41,151 nt of DNA from an uncultured Eisenbergiella sp. (GTDB lineage Bacteria; Bacillota; Clostridia; Lachnospirales; Lachnospiraceae): NCBI GenBank assembly GCA_947626725.1, contig CANQTI010000001.1:1-41151 (forward strand), read 5' to 3'. This document shows, in pieces, positions 25,377 through 33,575 of the stretch. The position numbers were made by a program, and so were the translations under genes. The stretch's first letter is position 1, and each line of letters opens with the position of its first letter. Under the pieces are notes generated by a model. That model did no database searches, was not told where the DNA came from, and saw nothing but the letters and a program-made list of their open reading frames with translations.

Positions 25377-28300
25377 TCAGCATTTACCCTTCATCTCACC
25401 ATACAGATACTCTACCCAATAGGGACTGATGCCCTTTCCCCGCATCAAGAGGGCGCTTTTCTTCGCGGCTTCTGTTTCACCCAGCCCCAACTGTGCAAAG
25501 AACAGGGCCGCATATCCCATTTTTTCGACAGTCCTTCGTTGGTCCTGTTCAAAGGGCAGGGCGGCCGGAAAGCCCAGAAAATAGTTCAGCGTATGACTTT
25601 GAAGCATCTTTTCCGCCTGCGCTTTCAGCGCTTCAAAAAGAGTCGCGGCCTCGACAGGTCTGCCCAGCTTCCGCAGGGCAAGACCTTTAAAGAACTGAGA
25701 TACCCCCTGGTCATCATACTGCCCCGCGGCTATCAGCAGCTCCTTCCGTGCTCTTTCTCCATTTCCTACAGCTTCGAAGCCCAGCGCCTTGAAATAATGC
25801 AGATGCGCCCTGCGTTCCTGATATCGGCTCCCTTCATGATACTGCTCCGGATATTCGTCCGCATACAGAAAATGCTTCAGTGCCGTCTCCCGATCCCCAT
25901 CCTTTAATGCCTGAACGCCTTTGACGATATGGGCAAAAGCATGCAGGGCGGGCAGCATTCCTTCACCGCCCTCATAGCAATAAAACTTTCCCTGCTCCAT
26001 AAGCTTCATAGCATCATCAACCCGATCGGCCCTGCTCAGACACTCAATATACTGCAGCTTTAAATCCTGGCGTTTTTCTACCAAATCCATATTCTCTTCC
26101 AATATTGCCAACAGTTTCCGATCGGATGCGCCCATAACTTTTTCCAGCTGATAGTTTTCATAGAAAATCCGCGGTTCCCTGGCATAACGCAGGGCCAGTT
26201 CCATCTCCTGCTTCGCCGCACAGCGATCGTGCAGACATTCAAACAGGGCCAGCGCAAGAGCACGGTGCGCATCCGCGAAATCGGGCCGACGCTGCACCGA
26301 AAGCTGCCAGCAGTCAGCCGCGGGCTTTTCATTATCTCTGGCATAAAGCATACAGCCCAGGTAATAAGGCGCCAGGGCGCTTTCGCTGTTTTGGGATACA
26401 AAATCCAATACCTGGAAATCCAGGAGCGTATTGGGGAATACATCCTCCTGCACACTGTCCTCACCCTTTCGAATACAATCTGTACAGGCTTCCGCTTTCC
26501 CCATCCGGGCATTGGCCCACGCCAGATAAAAATACCAAAGCGCCGTCCGTTTCGGGCAAAGTTCCAGGGCTTTTTCTCCCTCTTCGTACAGTCCGCAGGC
26601 CAGATATACCTCTGCCAATCCCAAATAAGCCGATACCTTTCCTCCCAGTATCCGAACCAGTTTCTTTTTTGCCGTTTCCTCTCCGCATAAATACAGTGTG
26701 AATAAGGAGGATATATCCAATGGGTCGTAACGAAGCATTTCTTCCGCTTTTGTACGGGCACATTCCCTTCTTCCCAGCCGAGTCCAAATGGCCGAGCGGA
26801 TCGCTGCGGCACGCAGCGAATGAGCGTTGGTCTCCAGAGAAGCATCCAGATCCTCCAGCGCAGCATCGAAATCCCCAGCGGCGCATTCCAGTTCCGCAGA
26901 CTGCTGCAGCGCGGCGCTCTTCCAGGCATAACTCCACGCTGCTCGCTTGAAAGCGGCCAGCGCTTTTTTCAAAAGGGCCGTGCTGTCCATCCCGCATTTC
27001 CCGCCCAGCTGTCGGTATGCAAGCCCCAGCTGATAATAACACTCAGCATCCAGGGGATTCGGATTGCGGCTCACTGCCCGGCTGACCGCACGCTCCAAAT
27101 AATCTGCCGCTTTTTCAAAATTCCCGGCACGGTACATCAATACGCCCATAGCCACGTTGCAGCGGATATCCCCGGGATCTCTCTTCAGACCTTCCTGGTA
27201 ATAGTCGGACGCTTTCATTACCGCATGCTTGTACTGTTCCAAATGCACGCCGTTTACCCACAGTTCATCTACGCTCTCTATCTCCTCCGGAGGCAGGGCG
27301 CGTGTTCGCGCTTTAGGCGCTTCCTTTCCTTCGAAAAACATGGGGAGCTTTTCCCAACGCACCAGTTCTCTGCCAGCTTCATCCGTCAGGCAGACCGCAG
27401 CTTCCTCCACCTCCCGCACGCTTTTAGGACAGTATCGGTAAACCTCCCCCGGCAGAACGTCATAGGAGGACCTTTCCCCGTTCACCTCCAGAACCACGGT
27501 TCCAGCCCGGGTTACGTTAAAGGCGACTGTCACGCCATCTCCTTCCTTATATACACCTATCGCGCCGTCTGCCGTGGCATTTTTCAGGTCCCGGATGCCT
27601 TTGAGCGAGTACCATTTTTGTTCAAACGTTTTGGTCTCATAAGGCATAATCCAGGTGAAATCCGGCTGGTTGTCCGTAAAACAGCCGGTCATAATCTCAA
27701 TATAGTTTCCATCCTCATCCGTCAGGTTTTTTTGCCATGCCCTGCCATAATCCGCCTGGCCCCACGTGAAGAACTTTTTGCCCGGGGCAAGGAAATGATC
27801 CGCCACATGGACGGTCCCCATCTGTCTGGAGTCGTCGTATCCGGCCATAAAAGAATATGCTGAGTCAAAAATAAAAAAGGAACTGCCTGACTTCAGATTT
27901 TTCACATATCGGATATCCACACCATCCTGAAAATCCGTCCCCGCAAACTGCCCCTTCACCACCGGGAAAGGGGAAACATGGGTCTTGTCGTGGTGAGTGA
28001 CATAATCGACATCCGGCGGAAACATCAGACGGTAGCTGTCATTCACATGTACCGCCAGATTGGCCCACCAGTGAAACGCCTCTTTTTGGGGAGCCGGATT
28101 GTACAGCTTCACCCTGGCGGTGATATAAGAGCGATCGGGGCAGATCCCGATACCCAGCAGACACTTCTGCCCGTTCCTGCTCTCGGTTTCCCCTACCCAG
28201 GCTGTCACGCCGCCGTCCTCTTCCTCTTCAATCACGTACTCCACCGGCAGGAATGTGGTGGGCCTATGGTGCTGCGGCCAGTTGAATTCAATGCCGCCAG

Positions 28301-28643
28301 AAATCCAGGCCCCGTTCAATCCGATCAGCGCAGGCTTAATCACGTTATTTTTGTAAACAAAATGATAATCATTTACTTTATCATACCCTTCATAAATCCT
28401 TCCGCCCAGCTCCGGCAGCACCGTAACCCGGATATAATCGTTTTCCATCCGCAGCGCTTTATAGGTGTGCTTCTCATTCTTCTCCAAAGTGAGGATATCC
28501 TTGTTCTTATATGGATAAATATCCCCCTTGGTCCCCTGGTTAATCCGCAGCTTGTAAAAAATCGGCAGCCGCTCCTCTTCCCCCAATTCATAAGTAGGAA
28601 TCACCAGGTCCTCCTGCCAGATTCTTGCCCTTCCCCGTCCCAT
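25377..28643 (-). CDS. DUF5107 and multi-TPR protein (long form)
   Basis: 1,088 aa, no signal peptide. The N-terminal 400 residues form the DUF5107 domain, with LGGRI (79-83), GAWISGGIEFN (111-121) and WWANLAV (192-198). The same motifs occur in the 670-aa paralogue of this locus. From about 470 to the end there are many helical TPR-like repeats of 34-residue type. It heads locus 2, just behind a consensus promoter divergent from the LacI gene. ATG 28643 has AAGGAGG seven bases upstream. A scaffold or carbohydrate-active role in intracellular glycan breakdown is an inference from context; the biochemical function of DUF5107 cannot be read from the sequence. Confidence 0.85.
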   Translation of the reverse strand: MGRGRARIWQEDLVIPTYELGEEERLPIFYKLRINQGTKGDIYPYKNKDILTLEKNEKHTYKALRMENDYIRVTVLPELGGRIYEGYDKVNDYHFVYKNNVIKPALIGLNGAWISGGIEFNWPQHHRPTTFLPVEYVIEEEEDGGVTAWVGETESRNGQKCLLGIGICPDRSYITARVKLYNPAPQKEAFHWWANLAVHVNDSYRLMFPPDVDYVTHHDKTHVSPFPVVKGQFAGTDFQDGVDIRYVKNLKSGSSFFIFDSAYSFMAGYDDSRQMGTVHVADHFLAPGKKFFTWGQADYGRAWQKNLTDEDGNYIEIMTGCFTDNQPDFTWIMPYETKTFEQKWYSLKGIRDLKNATADGAIGVYKEGDGVTVAFNVTRAGTVVLEVNGERSSYDVLPGEVYRYCPKSVREVEEAAVCLTDEAGRELVRWEKLPMFFEGKEAPKARTRALPPEEIESVDELWVNGVHLEQYKHAVMKASDYYQEGLKRDPGDIRCNVAMGVLMYRAGNFEKAADYLERAVSRAVSRNPNPLDAECYYQLGLAYRQLGGKCGMDSTALLKKALAAFKRAAWSYAWKSAALQQSAELECAAGDFDAALEDLDASLETNAHSLRAAAIRSAIWTRLGRRECARTKAEEMLRYDPLDISSLFTLYLCGEETAKKKLVRILGGKVSAYLGLAEVYLACGLYEEGEKALELCPKRTALWYFYLAWANARMGKAEACTDCIRKGEDSVQEDVFPNTLLDFQVLDFVSQNSESALAPYYLGCMLYARDNEKPAADCWQLSVQRRPDFADAHRALALALFECLHDRCAAKQEMELALRYAREPRIFYENYQLEKVMGASDRKLLAILEENMDLVEKRQDLKLQYIECLSRADRVDDAMKLMEQGKFYCYEGGEGMLPALHAFAHIVKGVQALKDGDRETALKHFLYADEYPEQYHEGSRYQERRAHLHYFKALGFEAVGNGERARKELLIAAGQYDDQGVSQFFKGLALRKLGRPVEAATLFEALKAQAEKMLQSHTLNYFLGFPAALPFEQDQRRTVEKMGYAALFFAQLGLGETEAAKKSALLMRGKGISPYWVEYLYGEMKGKC

Positions 28644-28704
28644 TGCAGCCTCCTTTTTTTGATTATATAATCACACTTTTGGTGAAAATTAATGGAATAT
28701 CTGT

Positions 28705-28733
28705 ATTATATCACCCTGTATTTCCACAGTCAA
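28705..28733 (-). promoter_or_regulatory. Promoter of the locus 2 operon
   Basis: On the minus strand TTGACT (28728-28733), a 17-bp spacer and TATAAT (28705-28710) are present, with an extended TGA before the -10. It drives the DUF5107 gene with a leader of about 55 nt. Confidence 0.75.
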
Positions 28734-28763
28734 TTAATCATATTTGGTTAATTTTGATTAATT
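28732..28763. promoter_or_regulatory. Candidate operator between LacI gene and locus 2
   Basis: AATTAATCA (28732-28740) and TGATTAATT (28755-28763) form a perfect 9-bp inverted repeat with a 14-bp spacer. It abuts the -35 of the leftward promoter and lies just upstream of the rightward one, as expected for a regulator of both, such as the adjacent LacI protein. The region is AT-rich, so chance symmetry is possible. Confidence 0.45.
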
Positions 28764-28769
28764 TATGAT

Positions 28770-28799
28770 TTGACAAAGAAGGGGAAAACCTGTTATGAT
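28770..28799 (+). promoter_or_regulatory. Promoter of the LacI-family gene
   Basis: TTGACA (28770-28775), an 18-bp spacer and TATGAT (28794-28799), with TGT before the -10. It lies about 100 bp upstream of the start at 28897. Confidence 0.65.
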
Positions 28800-28896
28800 A
28801 AAAACAGAATATTTCAGTCTTTTTCTGAGATGAGAATCCTGTTTCATGCACAATGGCATCCTGTTTTCATCCCGCAGCCCCTGGAAAGGAAAATTT

Positions 28897-29997
28897 ATGG
28901 TCCGTATTTCAGATATCGCCAAGGCCATGCAGCTGTCCGAGGCCACCGTTTCCAATGCGCTCTCCGGCAAGGGCCGGATGCAGCCCCAGACACGTGAACA
29001 AGTCCGGCAAAAAGCCCTGGAAATGGGCTACCACACCCGCCGGCGGCACCCCAAACCCGCCTGTGCAAACCCCATCATCATCATCGAAGATTTCGGGACA
29101 AACTTTGTTGACGACATGCTTTCCGGCGCCCTGACACAGGCCGCGGCGGATGACCTGTTTCCCGCCATCTATTCTCTTGGCGTCGGCCGAGGAGAAGAAA
29201 TGCGCGCCCCCGACATCCGCATGCTGAACTCTCGCATTTCTCTGCTTTTATCCAGGATCGAAGACAAGGTGAGCGGCATCCTGTACCTGTCCCAATACGC
29301 CAGGCAAGTGGACGGACTGATGGCGGACCTGCCTATTCCGCATGTAACGGTTTTTGCTACCAGACAGGATGGGCATCCCTATGTTCACTATGACGACCAC
29401 CAGGGCGCCTGGCTCGCTGTCAACAGCCTTTTAAAGCTGGGGCGCAAACGGATCGCCATGGTCAGCGGCCCTATCGATTCAATGGGTATGTATTTACGTT
29501 CCAGCGGCTATCAGCAGGCCCTGGTAGAACACAATCTGCCCTACGATCCCCGGCTGGTACGGATCGGCGACTGGGATGCCAAGAGCGGTTACCTGCTCAC
29601 AGAAAAGCTGCTGCAGGACGAGCCCGGCATCGACGCCGTCTTCGCACAGAATGACGCCATCGGTTTTGGTGCCATGCAGGCCATCAAAAAAAGCGGTCTG
29701 CGCGTCCCAACTGATGTGGCCGTCATCGGTTTCGACAATACTGTCTTCTGTCCGATGTGCAATCCTCCCCTTTCCAGCGTGGTGCCGCCGTTTGAAGCCA
29801 TGGGCAAAATCGCTTTTTATCGTCTTCTGGAACAGATGACCGCGCAAAATGCTCCAGGAACGGCAAAGCATATGCCGTCTGTACCAGTGACCCGCCCGAA
29901 CAGCACCAGTCAAACCCCTTTTTCAGACCAGAAAGGCAATCCGCTGATTGCCTGCACCCTGGCCCTGCGTGACAGCACAGGACACACCGCGGAATAA
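28897..29997 (+). CDS. LacI-family transcriptional regulator
   Basis: 366 aa. Residues 1-25 are a LacI helix-turn-helix (VRISDIAKAM..SEATVSNALSGKGR), followed by the hinge and a periplasmic-binding-protein-like sugar-sensing domain with FAQNDAIGFGAMQAI and VAVIGFDNT. I chose ATG 28897, where the HTH begins, with GGAAAGGA seven bases upstream; the in-frame ATG at 28846 adds 17 residues with no homology. It is divergent from the DUF5107 gene across two promoters and a dyad, so it most likely represses locus 2 and perhaps itself until an imported sugar binds. The sensor kinase gene follows 137 bp downstream. Confidence 0.92.
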   Translation: MVRISDIAKAMQLSEATVSNALSGKGRMQPQTREQVRQKALEMGYHTRRRHPKPACANPIIIIEDFGTNFVDDMLSGALTQAAADDLFPAIYSLGVGRGEEMRAPDIRMLNSRISLLLSRIEDKVSGILYLSQYARQVDGLMADLPIPHVTVFATRQDGHPYVHYDDHQGAWLAVNSLLKLGRKRIAMVSGPIDSMGMYLRSSGYQQALVEHNLPYDPRLVRIGDWDAKSGYLLTEKLLQDEPGIDAVFAQNDAIGFGAMQAIKKSGLRVPTDVAVIGFDNTVFCPMCNPPLSSVVPPFEAMGKIAFYRLLEQMTAQNAPGTAKHMPSVPVTRPNSTSQTPFSDQKGNPLIACTLALRDSTGHTAE

Positions 29998-30134
29998 AGG
30001 TCATTTGCCAACGGTTTCGGACACGCCGCCCTCCCCGCCATCGTACCGCAATTCATGTCCCCAGCGGCCGTTTTGCCAAACATGTCATATTCTAACCGGC
30101 GCAGATAACGCCGGCCAGCCAAGAGGAGATTCTC

Positions 30135-31898
30135 ATGAAACAGGCTTCCAAAAAGAACAGACCTTTTCACAGCATCAAACTGCAGTTTCCGCTCTACATG
30201 GCGTGCATGTCTGCCATACTCCTCCTTCTTTGCTTCGTTCTGGTCAATGAAGCAAAACAATCTGTCCTGAATGATTTTCTCCAGTATGCACAGCAAAACA
30301 GCCAGCTTTTGCAAAATGCGTTCGATCAGGCCGCCCAGCAGGCGGATTCTATCTTCATCCGGCTGCAATATGAAGAAAGCTGCAAGGAACTGATGCTGCT
30401 GGATTCTTCCAGTTCCATCTCGCTCGACCTGATCTCCGACCTCAATGGCATTTTTTCCACCCTTCCCGGCGTCCCCACTACTTTTGAGGACATCGCCCTG
30501 TATTCCGATCGGGTCTTTTTATCCAATATTTACCTGCGGGAGGATCTGAACATTCTGAATGAAAGAAGCGGGGAACGGCGGGGAACACTTGCACTGGGGA
30601 TCTATACGTCCTCTATCATCTCTTCCAAACGCCAGGTTCCTTCTCAATATCTGGTTTTCTTCTATAACTATTATTCCCGCTCTAAAAAACTGGGAAATGC
30701 GGTGGCCAGCATTAATCTCTCAGAACTGCCGGCCGGTTTCCCTTTTATCCAAAGCGAAGGTTCTTACCAGATACTGATGGATTCCAACGGCAATCTGTGC
30801 TTTCTGGGCATAGACACAGTACAAAAAGAAAACGCTCCGGATCTTTCTCAGATCCAGGAGCTGCTCCTTTCTCATCCTGACATTTCTTCCATCCGAAGCG
30901 GCCGCTTTGTGTTTCAGGCATTCCCGGTGAATTCCGCCGGCTGTACCCTGATCAGCGTGGTGGACCGCAGCGCCGTCACGGCAAGACTGGATTCCATGTA
31001 TGTATTTTGTGTTTCTCTATCGATCTTTTTGCTGATCACCTATGTGATTTGCAACTTTTTCTTTCACCGAAACACCGTCGCACCCTTGGGACGGCTGAGC
31101 AGCTACATCGTCTCTCTGCAAGGCAAGGATCTTTCCACCACGACTGCGGAATTGCCCCTTGACTTATCCGGCTGTACGGAGGTACAGCTCATCGGAGAAG
31201 AATTTGCCAAGCTGATAGATCACCTCATCCGCCTTTCCGCAGAAATGCAGCAAAACCGGGAGGCAATGTATCAAATAGAACTGCAGCGCAAAAACGCTGA
31301 GATCGAAAGTCTGCGAAGTCAGATCAATCCCCATTTTCTCTACAATACGCTGGAACTGATTCGGGCAGACGCCATCGCAGGGAAGGTGGACCAGATTTCT
31401 CTGATCACAGCATCCATGGGCAAAATGTACCGTTACGCTATTAAAGGCGACCCCATCGTCACTCTGGCAGAGGAAGCGGAAATGGTCAAAGCCTATATCA
31501 ATATCCAAAAACAGCGTTACCGGAATCAGATGTCCGTCCTCTTCCACATTTCCGACGAAGCGGCCGCCCGGAAAATCCCCAGAATGATTCTGCAGCCTCT
31601 GGTAGAAAATGCTTTTCTCCATGGGCTGGAACCCCTGGAGGGTCCCTGGACACTCTATATCAGCGCAGACATCGTCCAGGATTCTCTGCGCATCAGCATC
31701 CGGGACAACGGTGTCGGCATCCCGCCTTCACAGCTGGAAGAAATCCGCGCCCGTCTTCACACGGACGGGAATACGGACTGTATCGGTCTGTCAAACGTCT
31801 ACACTCGCCTTTCTCTTTTATATGGAGAAAAATGCAGTTTCACCATTTCCAGCGCGCCGGGAGACGGCACCTGCATTCAAATCCGAATCCAGGATTAA
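30135..31898 (+). CDS. YesM-type sensor histidine kinase
   Basis: 587 aa. A membrane helix at about 18-38 leads to an extracellular sensor region of about 250 residues, a second helix (about 288-310) and a HAMP-like linker. A His_kinase (PF06580) domain follows with QINPHFLYN (phospho-acceptor His400), and an ATPase domain with LVENAFLHG (N box) and DNGVGIP (G box). Such kinases sense sugars or binding proteins at the membrane and signal to AraC-type YesN regulators. ATG 30135 has GAGGAG seven bases upstream. The gene follows the LacI gene. Its probable partner at 31995-33410 is convergent and not in the same transcript, which is unusual for YesMN pairs. The 137 bp before it hold only a small 6-bp hairpin. 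Confidence 0.93.
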   Translation: MKQASKKNRPFHSIKLQFPLYMACMSAILLLLCFVLVNEAKQSVLNDFLQYAQQNSQLLQNAFDQAAQQADSIFIRLQYEESCKELMLLDSSSSISLDLISDLNGIFSTLPGVPTTFEDIALYSDRVFLSNIYLREDLNILNERSGERRGTLALGIYTSSIISSKRQVPSQYLVFFYNYYSRSKKLGNAVASINLSELPAGFPFIQSEGSYQILMDSNGNLCFLGIDTVQKENAPDLSQIQELLLSHPDISSIRSGRFVFQAFPVNSAGCTLISVVDRSAVTARLDSMYVFCVSLSIFLLITYVICNFFFHRNTVAPLGRLSSYIVSLQGKDLSTTTAELPLDLSGCTEVQLIGEEFAKLIDHLIRLSAEMQQNREAMYQIELQRKNAEIESLRSQINPHFLYNTLELIRADAIAGKVDQISLITASMGKMYRYAIKGDPIVTLAEEAEMVKAYINIQKQRYRNQMSVLFHISDEAAARKIPRMILQPLVENAFLHGLEPLEGPWTLYISADIVQDSLRISIRDNGVGIPPSQLEEIRARLHTDGNTDCIGLSNVYTRLSLLYGEKCSFTISSAPGDGTCIQIRIQD

Positions 31899-31904
31899 AC
31901 ATAC

Positions 31905-31967
31905 GCCGCTTCCGCATTTTTGGCCCGCATAGGATTTTCCCATGCGGGCCAAAAATGCGGAAGCGGC
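31905..31967. terminator. Perfect 26-bp inverted repeat between convergent genes
   Basis: Arms 31905-31930 and 31942-31967 are perfectly complementary around an 11-nt centre. It sits between the 3' ends of the kinase (31898) and regulator (31995) genes, where a bidirectional terminator is expected. Neither strand has a T tract after the stem; instead an A5/T5 block is built into the arms. Termination by the long stem, 3'-end protection or another role are all possible. Confidence 0.6.
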
Positions 31968-31994
31968 GGGCGGCAGCAGCCGTCTCTTGCCGCC

Positions 31995-33410
31995 TCACGT
32001 TTTCACGGCAAACAGAGGCACTTTTCCTTCCGCCCCCTGGCCGTATTGCTTCGGGGTATATCCGGTGATCCGCTTAAACGTCTTGAGAAAATAAAAATAA
32101 TCGTTAAAGCCTAACGTTGTAGCGATCTCTTCAATGGAATGCTCCCCGGCATCCAGCATTTCCTTCGCCTTTTCGATCCGAAGCTGTGTGATATAGGCTG
32201 TATAGTTCTTTCCCGTTTCACGCTTAAAAATCTGTCCCAGATAGTTGGCGTTCATGTTCATTGCTTTTCCGAGCCGTTTCAAAGAACAATCCTCATGCAA
32301 ATGACCATCGATATATTCCAGCATCTGCAGAAAAGTGGTGTTGGAAAGATCCTCGAAGCCATCCTGATTTCTGCTCTCTTCAATCCGGTCTTTCAAAACT
32401 TCTATCATATTGCCGAAGGTCCCATACTGATAAATCAGATGCTCCGGGCTGTAAATGTCGTCCGTCGCAATGGCCGAACCATATTTATCATGGACCGCCA
32501 GCATATTGTAAAGCTGCCAGGCATTTTTTAAAGACATGCCGCCCGAACCGCTCTTCTCCAGACTGTCCAGAAAGCAGAGCAGCTCCTTCCGGCTCCCCTC
32601 TTCCAGCACTTTCTTCAATTTTCGCATCTCGGGATTCGCTCTGGGAGTGACATCATCCACTACGATTTTCTTATCCGGACAGAAGAAAAAGCCATATGCG
32701 GCATCATTCAGGTGAAGCAGAACGGAACAGATCTGCTGCGTCCTGACCGGCTTCGGAAAATAGCTGCTGCCCCGGCAGTGCGTTTCTTCCATGTGCGCCT
32801 CGATCTGCTTACGGCTGTAGGGATGCATGGAAATGTATCCAAAAGCCCACCTCCCCAGCTGTACCATAACGCTCTGCTTTTCCTGAACCGGAAACGGATA
32901 CTTGCTGACGGATACGGCCAAATAATAAGAACTCCCATAAAGCCCCGCCTGCGCCAGACAGACTTTCGCCTCTCTGACATTCCCGGAATAGAGAGAATCC
33001 AAAAGGTGGCTACCGTACTCCCGCCCGTGGGACGCGCTGTTTAAATTTTGTACCGCCTGTTTGAGATAACGGGACAGTTCTTCATATTCCACTGGTTTCA
33101 GGCAATAGCCGATCACGCCATAAGAAAGCGCCTTTTGCGCATAAGAAAACTCCGCAAAACCGCTGAGCAAAATCACCTGAATGTTCTTTTTCATTTGGGA
33201 TATCTTCTTGCTGAGAGAAAGTCCATCCAGATCCGCCATCCGGATATCCGTCACTACAATATCCACCGGCTGCTTTTCTATCACCGTCAGGGCCTGATTG
33301 CCGTTCTGTACTACAGCGGCAACGCGCAGTCCCAGAGCTTCCCAGTCAATGCCATAGCACAGGGAATCCGTCACGGCTGGCTCGTCATCCACAAGCAAAA
33401 CCTGATACAT
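31995..33410 (-). CDS. YesN-type response regulator, AraC-family output domain
   Basis: 471 aa. A receiver domain (1-120) has the acidic pair in LLVDDE, the phospho-acceptor Asp55 in VVTDIRM and a conserved Lys in LKPVE. A middle region of about 230 residues is not assigned. The C-terminal AraC double helix-turn-helix (about 365-471) has NYLGQIFKRETGKNYTAYI and GFNDYFYFLKTFKRITGYTPKQY. ATG 33410 is preferred because AAGGGGGG lies seven bases before it and touches the alternative ATG at 33416. It probably receives phosphate from the YesM-type kinase and activates sugar-import genes. It could also be read through from the dehydrogenase operon upstream. Confidence 0.92.
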   Translation of the reverse strand: MYQVLLVDDEPAVTDSLCYGIDWEALGLRVAAVVQNGNQALTVIEKQPVDIVVTDIRMADLDGLSLSKKISQMKKNIQVILLSGFAEFSYAQKALSYGVIGYCLKPVEYEELSRYLKQAVQNLNSASHGREYGSHLLDSLYSGNVREAKVCLAQAGLYGSSYYLAVSVSKYPFPVQEKQSVMVQLGRWAFGYISMHPYSRKQIEAHMEETHCRGSSYFPKPVRTQQICSVLLHLNDAAYGFFFCPDKKIVVDDVTPRANPEMRKLKKVLEEGSRKELLCFLDSLEKSGSGGMSLKNAWQLYNMLAVHDKYGSAIATDDIYSPEHLIYQYGTFGNMIEVLKDRIEESRNQDGFEDLSNTTFLQMLEYIDGHLHEDCSLKRLGKAMNMNANYLGQIFKRETGKNYTAYITQLRIEKAKEMLDAGEHSIEEIATTLGFNDYFYFLKTFKRITGYTPKQYGQGAEGKVPLFAVKT

Positions 33411-33527
33411 ACCCATCCCCCCCTTCTGCCTGAAAGACAGACCTTCATGACAGCAAAATATCCGCTCTCATCACCGCCCGACAAACGCGCCTTATGTCAA
33501 AACTATTTTTCTGCCCCTCTTTTAAAA

Positions 33528-33556
33528 ATAATACCATGCGGCCGGGAATTCAACAA
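33528..33556 (-). promoter_or_regulatory. Candidate promoter of the YesN-type gene
   Basis: On the minus strand a weak TTGTTG -35 (about 33551-33556), a 17-bp spacer and TATTAT (33528-33533) lie about 120 bp upstream of the regulator start. Confidence 0.3.
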
Positions 33557-33575
33557 CCATATTTTGCCATTTTTC

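Noticed and set aside
33490..33505. Exact TTGACA on the minus strand upstream of the YesN-type gene
   Set aside because: No acceptable -10 at 16-18 bp; the TATTAT at 33528-33533 with a weak -35 is the better, though modest, candidate.
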